From Sphingobium faniae (lineage in GTDB: Bacteria > Pseudomonadota > Alphaproteobacteria > Sphingomonadales > Sphingomonadaceae): 64,000 bases of DNA. The notes below the pieces were generated by a model. It was not told the origin of the DNA. It was given only the letters and a program-made list of their open reading frames with translations, and ran no database searches. The stretch is from the NCBI GenBank assembly GCA_900100475.1, contig FMTU01000008.1, positions 5,984-69,983 on the forward strand, given 5' to 3'. Positions within the stretch are counted from its first letter, which is position 1. Every line of letters starts with the position of its first letter. Below, piece after piece: positions 38,044 to 45,798 of the stretch. The position numbers were made by a program, and so were the translations under genes.

Positions 38044-38391
38044 TCAGCGCCGCGGCTGATCGGCGCGATCATCGCGCGACCGCAGGCGCGTCCACGACAG
38101 CCGGAACGTCCGGCCCTTGTCGTCGGCGCGGAACAGCACCGGACGGAACGGCGAGAGAAAAATCGGGCTGTCGATCTCGAGGGCGATGTAGTCGCCCGCG
38201 CGTTCGCCGACCCGTTTCCACGCAGCGCCGACCTCGGGACCACCCTCGTCATCGAGATGGATGCGGTAATCGGGCGCATTCTCGATGTCGGTCGAATCGA
38301 GCACGACAAGCACGATCGTCTCGTCGATTCCGAACAGCCGGATGCGCCCGGCATAGCCGTCGCCGGAGGGTTCAAAGATATTGGTCGGCAT
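38044..38391 (-). CDS. DUF736 family protein (copy 2, divergent)
   Basis: 115 aa. It keeps the frame of the family (YAGRIRLFGIDETIVLVVLDS, APDYRIHLDDEGGPEVGAAWKRVGERAGDYIALEIDSPIF) but has a different N-terminus. Its start lies 20 bases inside the traF gene. Three DUF736 copies occur in this element (also 37664 and 47311). Function unknown. Confidence 0.85.
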   Translation of the reverse strand: MPTNIFEPSGDGYAGRIRLFGIDETIVLVVLDSTDIENAPDYRIHLDDEGGPEVGAAWKRVGERAGDYIALEIDSPIFLSPFRPVLFRADDKGRTFRLSWTRLRSRDDRADQPRR

Positions 38392-38950
38392 GGCCGATCT
38401 CCTTTTCGCTGGGGGGTGAAGTTGTCGGGGACGGCGCGCGCAGGTGCACCGGCGTTGCCGTTCCGATGACGGTCGATGTCGGGAGCGGCCCAAAATAGCG
38501 GCCGTCCAGACTGTCGGGGACGGTGGGATTGAGCAGGAACATCTCGTCGGGTCCGAGTGTCCGGCAGCCCCGCCAGACAGGCAGCGGGCGGCCCTGACCA
38601 TCGCGTTGCCGCGCCACGGCGACCGACTGCCCATCGACGCTCACGACGACATCGATCCGGCAAATCCGCTGCCCGGCTTTCGCCGCGACATGCTTCAGGA
38701 GCGGCACGCCCTCGGGCAGATAGCCGCGCCCCGCCAACCAGCGGGCGAGGTGTTCGGGCGGCGTGACGGCGACCAATGCCCCAGTGGGCGGATCGCGGTC
38801 GGGATGGATGCGATAGAGGCCGATGGGCGCGCTGGCGCTGGCGTTCCAGATGATGCGCGGGCGCGGATCGGCGACCGCGATGGCAACAAACGAGGCCGCG
38901 AAGGCGGATGCCGTGATAGCCGTCGTCATGACATAGCGGCGGCGCTTCAT
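38372..38950 (-). CDS. traF: TraF-like conjugal S26 family peptidase
   Basis: 192 aa. N-terminal membrane helix, then RIIWNASASAPIGLYRIHP, the Ser-containing motif of TraF/S26 peptidases, LLKHVAAKAGQRICRID with the Lys, and DEMFLLNPTVPDSLDGRYFGPLPTSTVIG. TraF matures the pilin, here probably TrbC. Its start overlaps the DUF2840 gene and its end overlaps a DUF736 gene. Confidence 0.9.
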   Translation of the reverse strand: MKRRRYVMTTAITASAFAASFVAIAVADPRPRIIWNASASAPIGLYRIHPDRDPPTGALVAVTPPEHLARWLAGRGYLPEGVPLLKHVAAKAGQRICRIDVVVSVDGQSVAVARQRDGQGRPLPVWRGCRTLGPDEMFLLNPTVPDSLDGRYFGPLPTSTVIGTATPVHLRAPSPTTSPPSEKEIGHADQYL

Positions 38951-39534
38951 CCCTCGACCTCCCGGCGCTTGAGCCAGGCGCGATGGCGCTCCATCGTATA
39001 GGGACGCGGTGGGAGGCCGGCGGCGATGCGGTTGTGGACATGGCGCCAATGATCGGGCGCAGCGTCGCAGGGATCGACGCCCGCCGTCTCCACCGCGTCG
39101 ATCGCGGCGAGCACCTGCTGGACCTTCGGCCAGCCCTCGATATGCAGGAGAATTTCGCCGCCCGGCCGCACGAAGGGCAACGTGGTGTATGGCTCGCCCG
39201 TGGCCACCGCGCGCATGATGTCGATGCGCGAACTGATCGTGCCGTAATCGTTCGCGGACCAGCGGACGAAGGCGAAGATCGCGCCCGGCCGGAAGCTCAC
39301 GACGCGGGTCTTGCGCGTCAGGATGCGATCCTGGGCGATGCGGCCGAAGCGCATCCAGTGCTCCAGCTTTTTCTCGATCCAGGTGAGTTCCACCTCGGTC
39401 AGCCGTGAGCTGGATGCGATCGCGGATGGTATGGCCGGGTTATGGTGGGGCGTTTCCCGCTCCGCCGGCTGCCGGCGCAGCCCGGCCTCGAACGCGCTGA
39501 AGTCTATGCGCTCCGGGCGCGCGGGATCGCTCAT
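38947..39534 (-). CDS. DUF2840 family protein
   Basis: 195 aa. The core LTWIEKKLEHWMRFGRIAQDRILTRKTRVVSFRPGAIFAFVRWSANDYGT is typical of DUF2840, which sits next to traF in conjugative elements of Alphaproteobacteria. The C-terminal 30 residues are basic. Function unknown; a role in transfer regulation is possible. It overlaps its neighbours on both sides by 4 bases. Confidence 0.85.
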   Translation of the reverse strand: MSDPARPERIDFSAFEAGLRRQPAERETPHHNPAIPSAIASSSRLTEVELTWIEKKLEHWMRFGRIAQDRILTRKTRVVSFRPGAIFAFVRWSANDYGTISSRIDIMRAVATGEPYTTLPFVRPGGEILLHIEGWPKVQQVLAAIDAVETAGVDPCDAAPDHWRHVHNRIAAGLPPRPYTMERHRAWLKRREVEG

Positions 39535-41030
39535 CGTTCGTCTCCGGGCATGGGGATGGATGTGCGCCCGAGCGCGAGGTCGAGCGCGGCTTCGGTGCGC
39601 AGGATCGCGCGGCCGATGGCTTCGGGGATTTGCGGGAGCACGGCGTCGCCGAAGGCTTCGACGATCAGACTGGCCGCAGAAGTCCCTTTGCGAGAGCCGA
39701 GCGCAATGCGCGTGCCAGCCACCCAGGCGGATATCCCATCATCCACCCATAGGTGACGGGCAAGGCCGCCGTTCCAGTCAGCCCATGGCTCCTGAGCATC
39801 GCCGCCAGTGCGCGGGCGCCCGCCCATTTGTCCGGCGCGCGATCCGTCATCGCGCCGTCCATCACCGCATCCATCGTCGGGGATTTCCTGCGGTCGTAGG
39901 CTGGACTCCAGCCGTCCATCCGGCTGTCCCGTTTCGTCGGGGTGGGGAGGATTTCCGCCGCATGGCGCAGCAGGTTCGGCGTGTCGATCTGCGCTTTCGC
40001 GCCGTTCGCCCGTTTGCCGGTCTCGATTTCCTGTGCGCTCAACCGGCGCCCGCCGTTCGGTTTCACTGGCGTCGGCATCATGCCGTAAGGTGGCTCCAGG
40101 CTGTCGAAATGCAGCACCTCGCCGATCGTCGGCGTCCGGTCGAAATCGTCCTGGTCCGAAGTCATCCGGCCCTTGTGCTTGCGCAGGACACTGCCGCGCG
40201 GAGCCGGGTTCGCGGTCGGTGTTCCCATCATCCCGGCATGACGGCTGGCATGGCCCTGCAACTGGCTCAATATGTCGCCGCGTCCGCCCCGATCCGCATC
40301 CGACTTGCGCGGCGTCGCCAGGATCATCCGCAGCGGATATGTCGATCCCGCCCCGCCGCCCGCGCCGTCCGTCATCCCGTCCGTCGCCATCGGGGTCGGC
40401 AGCATCCGGTCCTGCGCCGCGGGATGCATCATCGTCGGCAGGTTCATGCCGGTTGTCTTCTCGCCGCGCACCTTGCACATTTCCGGCCCATGCGCCGCAT
40501 CGCTGGATCGCGGCGTGGGCAAGCTGTCCTGGATCGTAGCCGATAAGCCAGGAGCGCTTGCGGACATGGTTGGCACCGACATTGTCAGCACCCACCACGC
40601 ACGGTTCGCAGGCGTAGCCGAGCGCTTCCAGCGCATCGAGCAGCCGGTCAGCGCCGCGAGTTCTGAGGTTAGCGCTGTTCTCAAAAGCGAACCAGCGAGG
40701 GCGGCAATCTCCGACCAGGCGGACGGCTTCGAGATAGAGACCCGACCGTTCGCCCTCGATTCCCTTGCCTTTGGTGTTGGCGCTGGAGATGTCCTGGCAC
40801 GGCGGGCTGCCGACGATGATGTCGGGGAGGAATCCGAGATCGGAAACAAGGCGAGCTGCCGTGAGTCCGCGGACGTCTTCGTAGAGCCGGACATGAGGAT
40901 TGTTCTCCGCGTAGAGGATGCGGCGCCACTCGACGATCTCGCAGGCCGCGACGGTGACGAAGCCCGCGCGATGCAGGCCGAGCGACCATCCGCCCGCCGC
41001 CGCGCTGAACAGGTCGAGCGCGCGCATCAT
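39531..41030 (-). CDS. DNA cytosine-5 methyltransferase, with an overlapping second coding-like frame
   Basis: 499 aa from the ATG at 41030, which overlaps the upstream stop as ATGA. Residues 1-170 are a clear C5-methyltransferase: MRALDLFSAAAGGWSLGLHRAG (motif I), GSPPCQDISSANTKGKG with catalytic Cys (motif IV), FENSANL (motif VI), NHVRKRSWLIG (motif VIII). The last 80 residues (LVEAFGDAVLPQIPEAIGRAIL-like, motif X) are also normal. The middle, about residues 175-415, is a low-complexity D/R/G stretch in this frame. In the +1 frame the same DNA encodes natural-looking sequence with repeated LPTPxxxD motifs. Either the frame shifts twice or the region is dual-coding. Confidence 0.75.
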   Translation of the reverse strand: MMRALDLFSAAAGGWSLGLHRAGFVTVAACEIVEWRRILYAENNPHVRLYEDVRGLTAARLVSDLGFLPDIIVGSPPCQDISSANTKGKGIEGERSGLYLEAVRLVGDCRPRWFAFENSANLRTRGADRLLDALEALGYACEPCVVGADNVGANHVRKRSWLIGYDPGQLAHAAIQRCGAWAGNVQGARREDNRHEPADDDASRGAGPDAADPDGDGRDDGRRGRRGGIDISAADDPGDAAQVGCGSGRTRRHIEPVAGPCQPSCRDDGNTDREPGSARQCPAQAQGPDDFGPGRFRPDADDRRGAAFRQPGATLRHDADASETERRAPVERTGNRDRQTGERRESADRHAEPAAPCGGNPPHPDETGQPDGRLESSLRPQEIPDDGCGDGRRDDGSRAGQMGGRPRTGGDAQEPWADWNGGLARHLWVDDGISAWVAGTRIALGSRKGTSAASLIVEAFGDAVLPQIPEAIGRAILRTEAALDLALGRTSIPMPGDER

Positions 41031-42175
41031 TCGCACAGCCCGTATTCGCTGTCGCAGCGCAGGCCGTGCTCGTCGGCCTCGCGTTGCTCCTGGTCGATGA
41101 ACAGGTCGTAGTTGCGGCCGCCCCGGCTGGTGCGCGACCATGCAATCGCCCGGTCGATGGTGGCGCGGCCGTGGTCGGCGGGATCGCCGGGGACGGTCGG
41201 CGCGGGCAGCAGCGAGGCCGGGGTGCCGGCTACGGCGCTACGGCGGGAGACGAGGCTGACCAGCCGTTCCCATTCCCGCACGCGATCGACTTCGGCGGGA
41301 AAGCGCATGGCCCATGCGCGCAGTTCGCGCTTCCTGACCATGATGCAGGTCGAGCAGCCGACCCGGCTCATGCCCATCGTGTAGAGCGGATTGTGGCGCA
41401 GGCCGTGCCGTTCCGAAATCGCGAAGGCATCGGCTGCCGACCAGCGGAAGATCGGCCGGTAGAGCACTTGTCGGGCGCCGGAGGGATAGCGCTTCGACTG
41501 GATCGGCGGCTTCTTCGCCCGCGCCGGGCTTTCGTCAGCCCGCTCGCCGATCCAGTCGATGACCGGCACGCCCGCGTCGAGCAGCGGGCGCTTGCGGTGC
41601 ATCATCGGGATCAGCTTCGTCTCGTCGGTGCAGTAGCGGGTTTTGGTGCCGGGAAACCGGCCGTGCAGCATCGCCATGTCGAGGAACGGGATGCCGGTGG
41701 GATGCAGCAGCGCGATCGCGCGGTCGATCAGAGGGTCGGGGACAGGCGGCGAGACCAGGACGGGGCAATCGCACCCGGCGAGCCATTCCGCTCTGGTGAG
41801 CAAACCCGCCCGCCATGCGGCGCGGCGCTGGTTGCACGCGCCCTTGTGGCGGGTTCGCCGCTTCTCCTTCGACCATTCCTCGCGCAGCATCCCGCGCTTG
41901 CGGGCAGAGGCCGCCTCGTCGGTGAGGCCGGGCACATCGTTCGCCGAGCATATCTCGATCGACAAACCAACGCGCTGCCGGAGCCAGTCGTCGAGATAGG
42001 CAATATGATCGAGCGTGATCGGGTTCTCGTGCCCGTTGTCGGCACAGAGGAAGCGCGGGGCGCGGTTGCCGAACGCTGCCAGCCCCTTGCGCTCGATCCG
42101 CTCGACCATCAGGCACAGGACGGCCTGGCTGTCCTTGCCGCCCGAGATGCTGCCGAAGTGCTGGACGGCGATCAT
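41027..42175 (-). CDS. PAPS-reductase-like ATP-pyrophosphatase (DndC/IbrA-type fold)
   Basis: 382 aa. PP-loop SISGGKDSQAVLCLM near residue 10, then FLCADNGHENPITLDHIAYLDDWL, TRYCTDETKLIPM and a Cys motif GCSTCIM. These are adenine-nucleotide alpha-hydrolase features of the PAPS reductase family, which also includes DndC and IbrA. It is coupled by ATGA to a cytosine methyltransferase and not to cysteine-biosynthesis genes, so a role in nucleic acid modification or signalling on the element is more likely than sulfate assimilation. The start at 42175 puts the PP-loop at the N-terminus; ATGs upstream would add residues. Confidence 0.75.
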   Translation of the reverse strand: MIAVQHFGSISGGKDSQAVLCLMVERIERKGLAAFGNRAPRFLCADNGHENPITLDHIAYLDDWLRQRVGLSIEICSANDVPGLTDEAASARKRGMLREEWSKEKRRTRHKGACNQRRAAWRAGLLTRAEWLAGCDCPVLVSPPVPDPLIDRAIALLHPTGIPFLDMAMLHGRFPGTKTRYCTDETKLIPMMHRKRPLLDAGVPVIDWIGERADESPARAKKPPIQSKRYPSGARQVLYRPIFRWSAADAFAISERHGLRHNPLYTMGMSRVGCSTCIMVRKRELRAWAMRFPAEVDRVREWERLVSLVSRRSAVAGTPASLLPAPTVPGDPADHGRATIDRAIAWSRTSRGGRNYDLFIDQEQREADEHGLRCDSEYGLCE

Positions 42176-42301
42176 GGCCGCCCACCGGCAACAGTTGCTC
42201 CTACACCCGCGCGGCATTGATAAACGTCACGAAATGGCGTAGTGGTGTAGCGTAGTAGATATGGCGGGTTTTCTGCTGGATATTTGCTCGGACTTGGCGA
42301 A

Positions 42302-42498
42302 TTATCCACAACGCGCCGCCGCGTTAGAAAGAATACGAAGTATTCTTTATTGTTAGCATAGTTATAGGGAAGCCGATTCCGCCTTTCGTTCCAATGGGTT
42401 ACGAGGCGATGCGGTTTTTTATAGGCCGAGTCAGCGGTTTTTAATCGGCCGAGTCCGGCGGTTTTCAATAGGCCGAGTCTCATGGCCTGTTATCCACA
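42302..42498. other. Candidate replication origin (oriV): iterons, DnaA boxes, AT-rich palindrome
   Basis: Two perfect DnaA boxes TTATCCACA (42302-42310 and 42490-42498) bracket an AT-rich palindrome (AAAGAATAC, GAA, GTATTCTTT at 42328-42348) and three 22-bp iterons. The region lies directly 3' of repA, partly within its last codons. This is the layout of an iteron-regulated plasmid origin. Confidence 0.75.
42411..42479. repeat. Three 22-bp iterons
   Basis: Units at 42411-42432, 42434-42455 and 42458-42479. Each starts GCGGTTTT and ends GGCCGAGTC, with a variable middle of 5 bases; start-to-start spacing is 23-24 bp, about two helix turns, as for RepA-binding iterons. The last ends at the base before the repA stop codon. 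Confidence 0.85.
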
Positions 42499-43364
42499 AG
42501 CGCGGCGCCCAGCCGGCGCATGGCGGCATCGAGCGGATCGACGGGGATCGGCACGAAGGTCAGCCGTTCGCGGCCGAGGGCGCGGTCGATGGTCAGCGCA
42601 TATCCCGGCAGGGGCTGGCGCCGGACGATGGCGCGCAGCTCGAACGCGAATTGCTTCAATGGCGAGAGCGCGCCGGATTTGAGGTGAAGGTGCTGGACGT
42701 CGAAGCTCCAGCCACCTTCCTGCTGGCCGCCATGCTTGCGCACGATCCGGTAGAGCCAGCGTTCCAGCCCTCCGGTCAGATTGAAATAGGCCCGGTCGAT
42801 GGTGAGCACGAACGTGCGATCGACCACGCCGGCATAGAACCAGTCGGGCAGGATCAGCTCCAGCCCAAGCGGACGCCCGTCGCCGTCCAGCCGCTCCTGC
42901 CATTCGTTGATCCACGAGAAGCGATGGCGGCGGCGCTGGTGCTGCTGGCGGATCGAGGTGGCGACCGTCGTCGATTGCAGCCGGTCGAGCGCAGCCTTCA
43001 GCCGGTCGTAGTGATCCTTGCCGGTGCCGCGCCCGGTAAAGGTGAGGATTTCGTGGGGGGTGGCGGCCATCAGCCGCGAGGTCGGCTTGCCCGCGTCGCG
43101 CGCGGCGACGATCTGGCTCGCCGCCCATATCAGGACATCGGCATCCCAGATGGTCGCCATGCCATGTTCGGGCACGGCCTCGACCGAGATCCATGTGGCG
43201 CCCATGCGAAAGTCGATCGGGGTCACACGCCTGCGCTTGGCGAGACTGAAAAACGGCCAGGCCATGAGGTCCTGGGAATCGCGGGGCGCAAGATCGCCGC
43301 CGAGCGACGGGAACAGCGTAAGCTGCGCGCGCTCGCTCGAAAGAGAGGCACGGCGGGGCTTCAT
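42480..43364 (-). CDS. repA: Replication initiator protein A (RepA)
   Basis: 294 aa from the ATG at 43364. QDLMAWPFFSLAKRRRVTPIDFRMGATWISVEAVPEHGMATIWDADVLIWAASQI and HEILTFTGRGTGKDHYDRLKAALDRLQSTTV match the RepA family (winged-helix initiators of plasmids and alphaproteobacterial elements). It should bind the iterons immediately downstream. The start overlaps the end of the small helix-turn-helix gene by 4 bases. Confidence 0.9.
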   Translation of the reverse strand: MKPRRASLSSERAQLTLFPSLGGDLAPRDSQDLMAWPFFSLAKRRRVTPIDFRMGATWISVEAVPEHGMATIWDADVLIWAASQIVAARDAGKPTSRLMAATPHEILTFTGRGTGKDHYDRLKAALDRLQSTTVATSIRQQHQRRRHRFSWINEWQERLDGDGRPLGLELILPDWFYAGVVDRTFVLTIDRAYFNLTGGLERWLYRIVRKHGGQQEGGWSFDVQHLHLKSGALSPLKQFAFELRAIVRRQPLPGYALTIDRALGRERLTFVPIPVDPLDAAMRRLGAALVDNRP

Positions 43365-43627
43365 CGCCGGCTCTGCGCGATGGCCGCATCCCGCCGCGGC
43401 ATGAGATCGTCCTGACCGGGATCGGACGTGGAATATTTGGTGCCGAGGTCGGCCCAGGCGCGCAGGTCGTCCACGCAATAGACCACCCGTCCGCCGATCC
43501 GGCGATAGGCCGGGCCGCTCCCGAAATAGCGGTGCTTCTCAAGGGTGCGGCCGGAGAGGCCGAGGAAGCGCGCCGCCTCGGGGGTCCGCAGGAAGCGCGG
43601 GGGAAGGTTGACGGGTGTTCTGGACAA
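43361..43627 (-). CDS. AlpA/excisionase-like helix-turn-helix protein
   Basis: 88 aa. RFLRTPEAARFLGLSGRTLEKHRYFGSGPAYRRIGGRVVYCVDDLRAWA is a MerR-like helix-turn-helix of the excisionase/AlpA group. It is coupled to repA by a 4-base overlap, so it probably controls replication or excision. Which of the two cannot be told from sequence. Confidence 0.85.
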   Translation of the reverse strand: MSRTPVNLPPRFLRTPEAARFLGLSGRTLEKHRYFGSGPAYRRIGGRVVYCVDDLRAWADLGTKYSTSDPGQDDLMPRRDAAIAQSRR

Positions 43628-43757
43628 GGGGCGTCTCCTGCGGCGCGGGGTGGCAGGAGGCGATCATGGCGAAGTGCTGACGGCGGGGTGGGGAACGAAG
43701 ATTCGCAACCTCGCCGATGTGACCACCCCCCCGGGCGCGGACATGCGCCCGGCGCGA

Positions 43758-44520
43758 TCAGCGGATGCGCAACAGCTTGCGGTAGCCGCCTTTCATCATG
43801 GCGGTGGCGTCGCGCACGAGGCGGTAGACGAAGGACCGGGAATCCGAGTTCTTGAAGTCGGATGCCGAAAGGTGCGCGGCTTCCTCCCTGTCGAGCGCGA
43901 TCGCGATTTCGCGGTAGGTTGCCCCGGCGAGCCGCAGATCGAGCGCGCGCAGCATCAGTTCGAGCCGGGATACCCGGATTGCAGTGAGCGGCCAGCCGCG
44001 CGGCAACGGGCCAGTCCGCCTGCCCGCAATGAGCCGGTGGAAACGCAGCAGGCTGGCGATGCGGGTGACGAAATCCTTGTCGAGCGGGACGATCGCGGCG
44101 AGCGGCCGGCCGGGCGTCGGATCACGCAGCCACAGCCGATGTTCGCCGGCCGCATCCGCGACGACGACATGACGGCCATCGATCCCGGCCCGGTCGGCGA
44201 GCAGCGCGCCGAGCGTCAGCGGATCGACCGCCTTTGCGCCGTCATATCCTTCCGGCGCGGCATCGAGGATCACGGTGACGGCGGTCAGTTCGGGCCGCCA
44301 GAAGACCGTGCCCGACAGGTCATCCGCCCTGTAGGCGAAAGGATAACCCCCATTTACGGGCTAGCGCGGATCGCGCGCCCGTCGTGGGATTCTGCCCGAG
44401 GCTCTCGTGGGCGGCGCGATACTGGCGATTGCGTTGCAGGAACGCGGCGGCGAACTCCGACCGGCCGGGCGTGTCTGGTTTCGGCCCGGAGCGTCGGGCC
44501 TGTGACGGCGGTTTTGTCAT
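43758..44520 (-). pseudogene. DUF6499/DUF2285-like gene interrupted by a single-base frameshift
   Basis: The N-terminal part from ATG 44520 reads RSEFAAAFLQRNRQYRAAHESLGQ and ALARKWG, then hits a stop shortly after. One base removed from the run of five C at 44347-44351 (plus strand) would continue as YPFAYRADDLSGTVFWRPEL into the DUF2285 domain (LGALLADRAGIDGRHVV, RVSRLELMLRALDLRLAGATYREIA) to the stop at 43758. Together they make a normal protein of about 250 aa with a regulator-like domain common in these elements. Either a real inactivating insertion or a homopolymer error; the 3' part also has a GTG at 44273. Confidence 0.78.
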
Positions 44521-44663
44521 GGGCATCCTCCCGGTCGCGTCCGGCGCGACTTCTGGAACCTTGAGGATGCAAGGCCGGAGTTTTTGCCGACAGCGCGAAG
44601 AACGCGCCGATGCATGCCGGAGCCGCACGGTGAAATAAGTCGATTTTGCTCAGCGCGTTAACG

Positions 44664-44930
44664 TTATCTGGTGGCGCGCGGGCCGAGCAGATATGCATAG
44701 CCGACTTCGGTCATCCACCGCGCGCGGGCGAGATGGCTGGCGTGCATCGCCTTCGCCCGATCCGGTTCGGCGGCGGGGACGATACCGAAGATTTGCGCTG
44801 CCGCCTCGGACCAGGGGACACCTTCATCGTCGGCGTCTAGCAGCCGGATATAGTCGGCAAGGTGGTTCTCGTCATAGGCAGTAAGCTGCGGCGCATCAGG
44901 CGCGCGATCCGCGAATTGGCTGCTACTCAT
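44664..44930 (-). CDS. Small conserved-looking protein of the element, function unknown
   Basis: 88 aa. APQLTAYDENHLADYIRLLDADDEGVPWSEAAAQIFGIVPAAEPDRAKAMHASHLARARWMTEVGY reads as an all-helical domain. Proteins of this kind sit beside DUF2285-type genes in conjugative elements of Alphaproteobacteria. The ATG at 44930 is preferred over ATGs at 44942-44945. No function assigned. Confidence 0.7.
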   Translation of the reverse strand: MSSSQFADRAPDAPQLTAYDENHLADYIRLLDADDEGVPWSEAAAQIFGIVPAAEPDRAKAMHASHLARARWMTEVGYAYLLGPRATR

Positions 44931-45100
44931 GGCGCCCCCCATCATGTTGCCCGTTAACTGTTTTACCGCGAATTACGGCGCCGGATACGCGCGTGTCACG
45001 CATCATCAGATGCATCTTCTGCCAGCCGGGACTGCGGGTTCCCGTCGATACACCTTATATGGGATAAACCGGATGAGTTGTATCGTCCAGCTTTGCGGCC

Positions 45101-45328
45101 ATGGACATGCGCCGCCTCGTAGGATTGAACTTTGTCAGGCTCAGAAAGGACAAAGGCTTGACCCAGGAGCGCCTGGCCGAAATGTCCGGCTTTACCCAAC
45201 AGTATATCAGTGATCTGGAAAGAGGACGCCGCAATCCATCTGTTGTGACCTTGTTCCATCTGGCTTCGGCCCTGAACGTCACCCCTGCCGATCTTGTTGC
45301 TGAAATCGAGCCGCCCGCGGCCGAGTAG
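45101..45328 (+). CDS. XRE family helix-turn-helix regulator
   Basis: 75 aa. LVGLNFVRLRKDKGLTQERLAEMSGFTQQYISDLERGRRNPSVVTLFHLASALNVTPADLV is a complete XRE/Cro domain with nothing else. It is divergent from the block 43361-44930 and may repress it. An ATG two codons in (45107) is an alternative start. Confidence 0.92.
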   Translation: MDMRRLVGLNFVRLRKDKGLTQERLAEMSGFTQQYISDLERGRRNPSVVTLFHLASALNVTPADLVAEIEPPAAE

Positions 45329-45537
45329 CTTCACAGACGTTGAGCACGAGCCGGGCCATGCCCGGCGACCGCGAAAAATCCGGCCGCATGGACCTGCGGG
45401 ACATGCGGCCGGATTTCGCGGCTGCGCTGATCGCACATGGCGTGGGAGTGGCGGCCTGCGGCGAACCGTGACTTTCGATCGGTGCCGTCGCCAGCCATGC
45501 CCGCCCCCTGTGAGCCGGGCATGGCCTGGGGATGGCT
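45329..45537. other. Intergenic region with a long near-perfect hairpin (45370-45420)
   Basis: The left arm 45370-45390 pairs with 45402-45420 through 19 bp (CGCGAAA...TCCGGCCGCATG), the left arm having two extra A; the loop is 11 nt. It lies 41 bases after the XRE stop and no U-run follows, so it is not a standard terminator. It could be a bidirectional terminator, a protein-binding palindrome or a small RNA. Confidence 0.6.
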
Positions 45538-45762
45538 TCATTCAAGCCAGAATTGCGTCGGACTGATTGCGTAAAGACGCCTGCTATCGTCGCCCGGACG
45601 AATCCAGTATTCGTAGGTCGTCCATCCCGGTTCGATCCCGTGTCGCCGCGCCCCTTCGATGGTCTCGCCGGTATGTCCAGTGCGATAGTAAGTCACCCCT
45701 TCCGGCGTGGTGATGGTCTTGGGCATCCGCTCGGGGCGGAAGGTTCTGATGATATCCGTCAT
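45538..45762 (-). CDS. Small hypothetical protein
   Basis: 74 aa, aromatic-rich (TITTPEGVTYYRTGHTGETIEGARRHGIEPGWTTYEYWIRPGDDSRRLYAISPTQFWLE). No recognised family. It is 36 bases downstream of an adenine methyltransferase gene in the same direction. Confidence 0.65.
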   Translation of the reverse strand: MTDIIRTFRPERMPKTITTPEGVTYYRTGHTGETIEGARRHGIEPGWTTYEYWIRPGDDSRRLYAISPTQFWLE

Positions 45763-45798
45763 GATCTTGCCTCCGGCTTGTGGGGAGAGATGGGCGAC

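Noticed and set aside
40272..41111. Plus-strand frame of 279 codons opposite the cytosine methyltransferase
   Set aside because: The minus strand holds strong methyltransferase motifs; the plus frame shows only compositional openness of GC-rich DNA.
41027..42175. A complete Dnd phosphorothioation system
   Set aside because: Only a DndC-like PP-loop enzyme is present; DndA, DndB, DndD and DndE are not in the window.
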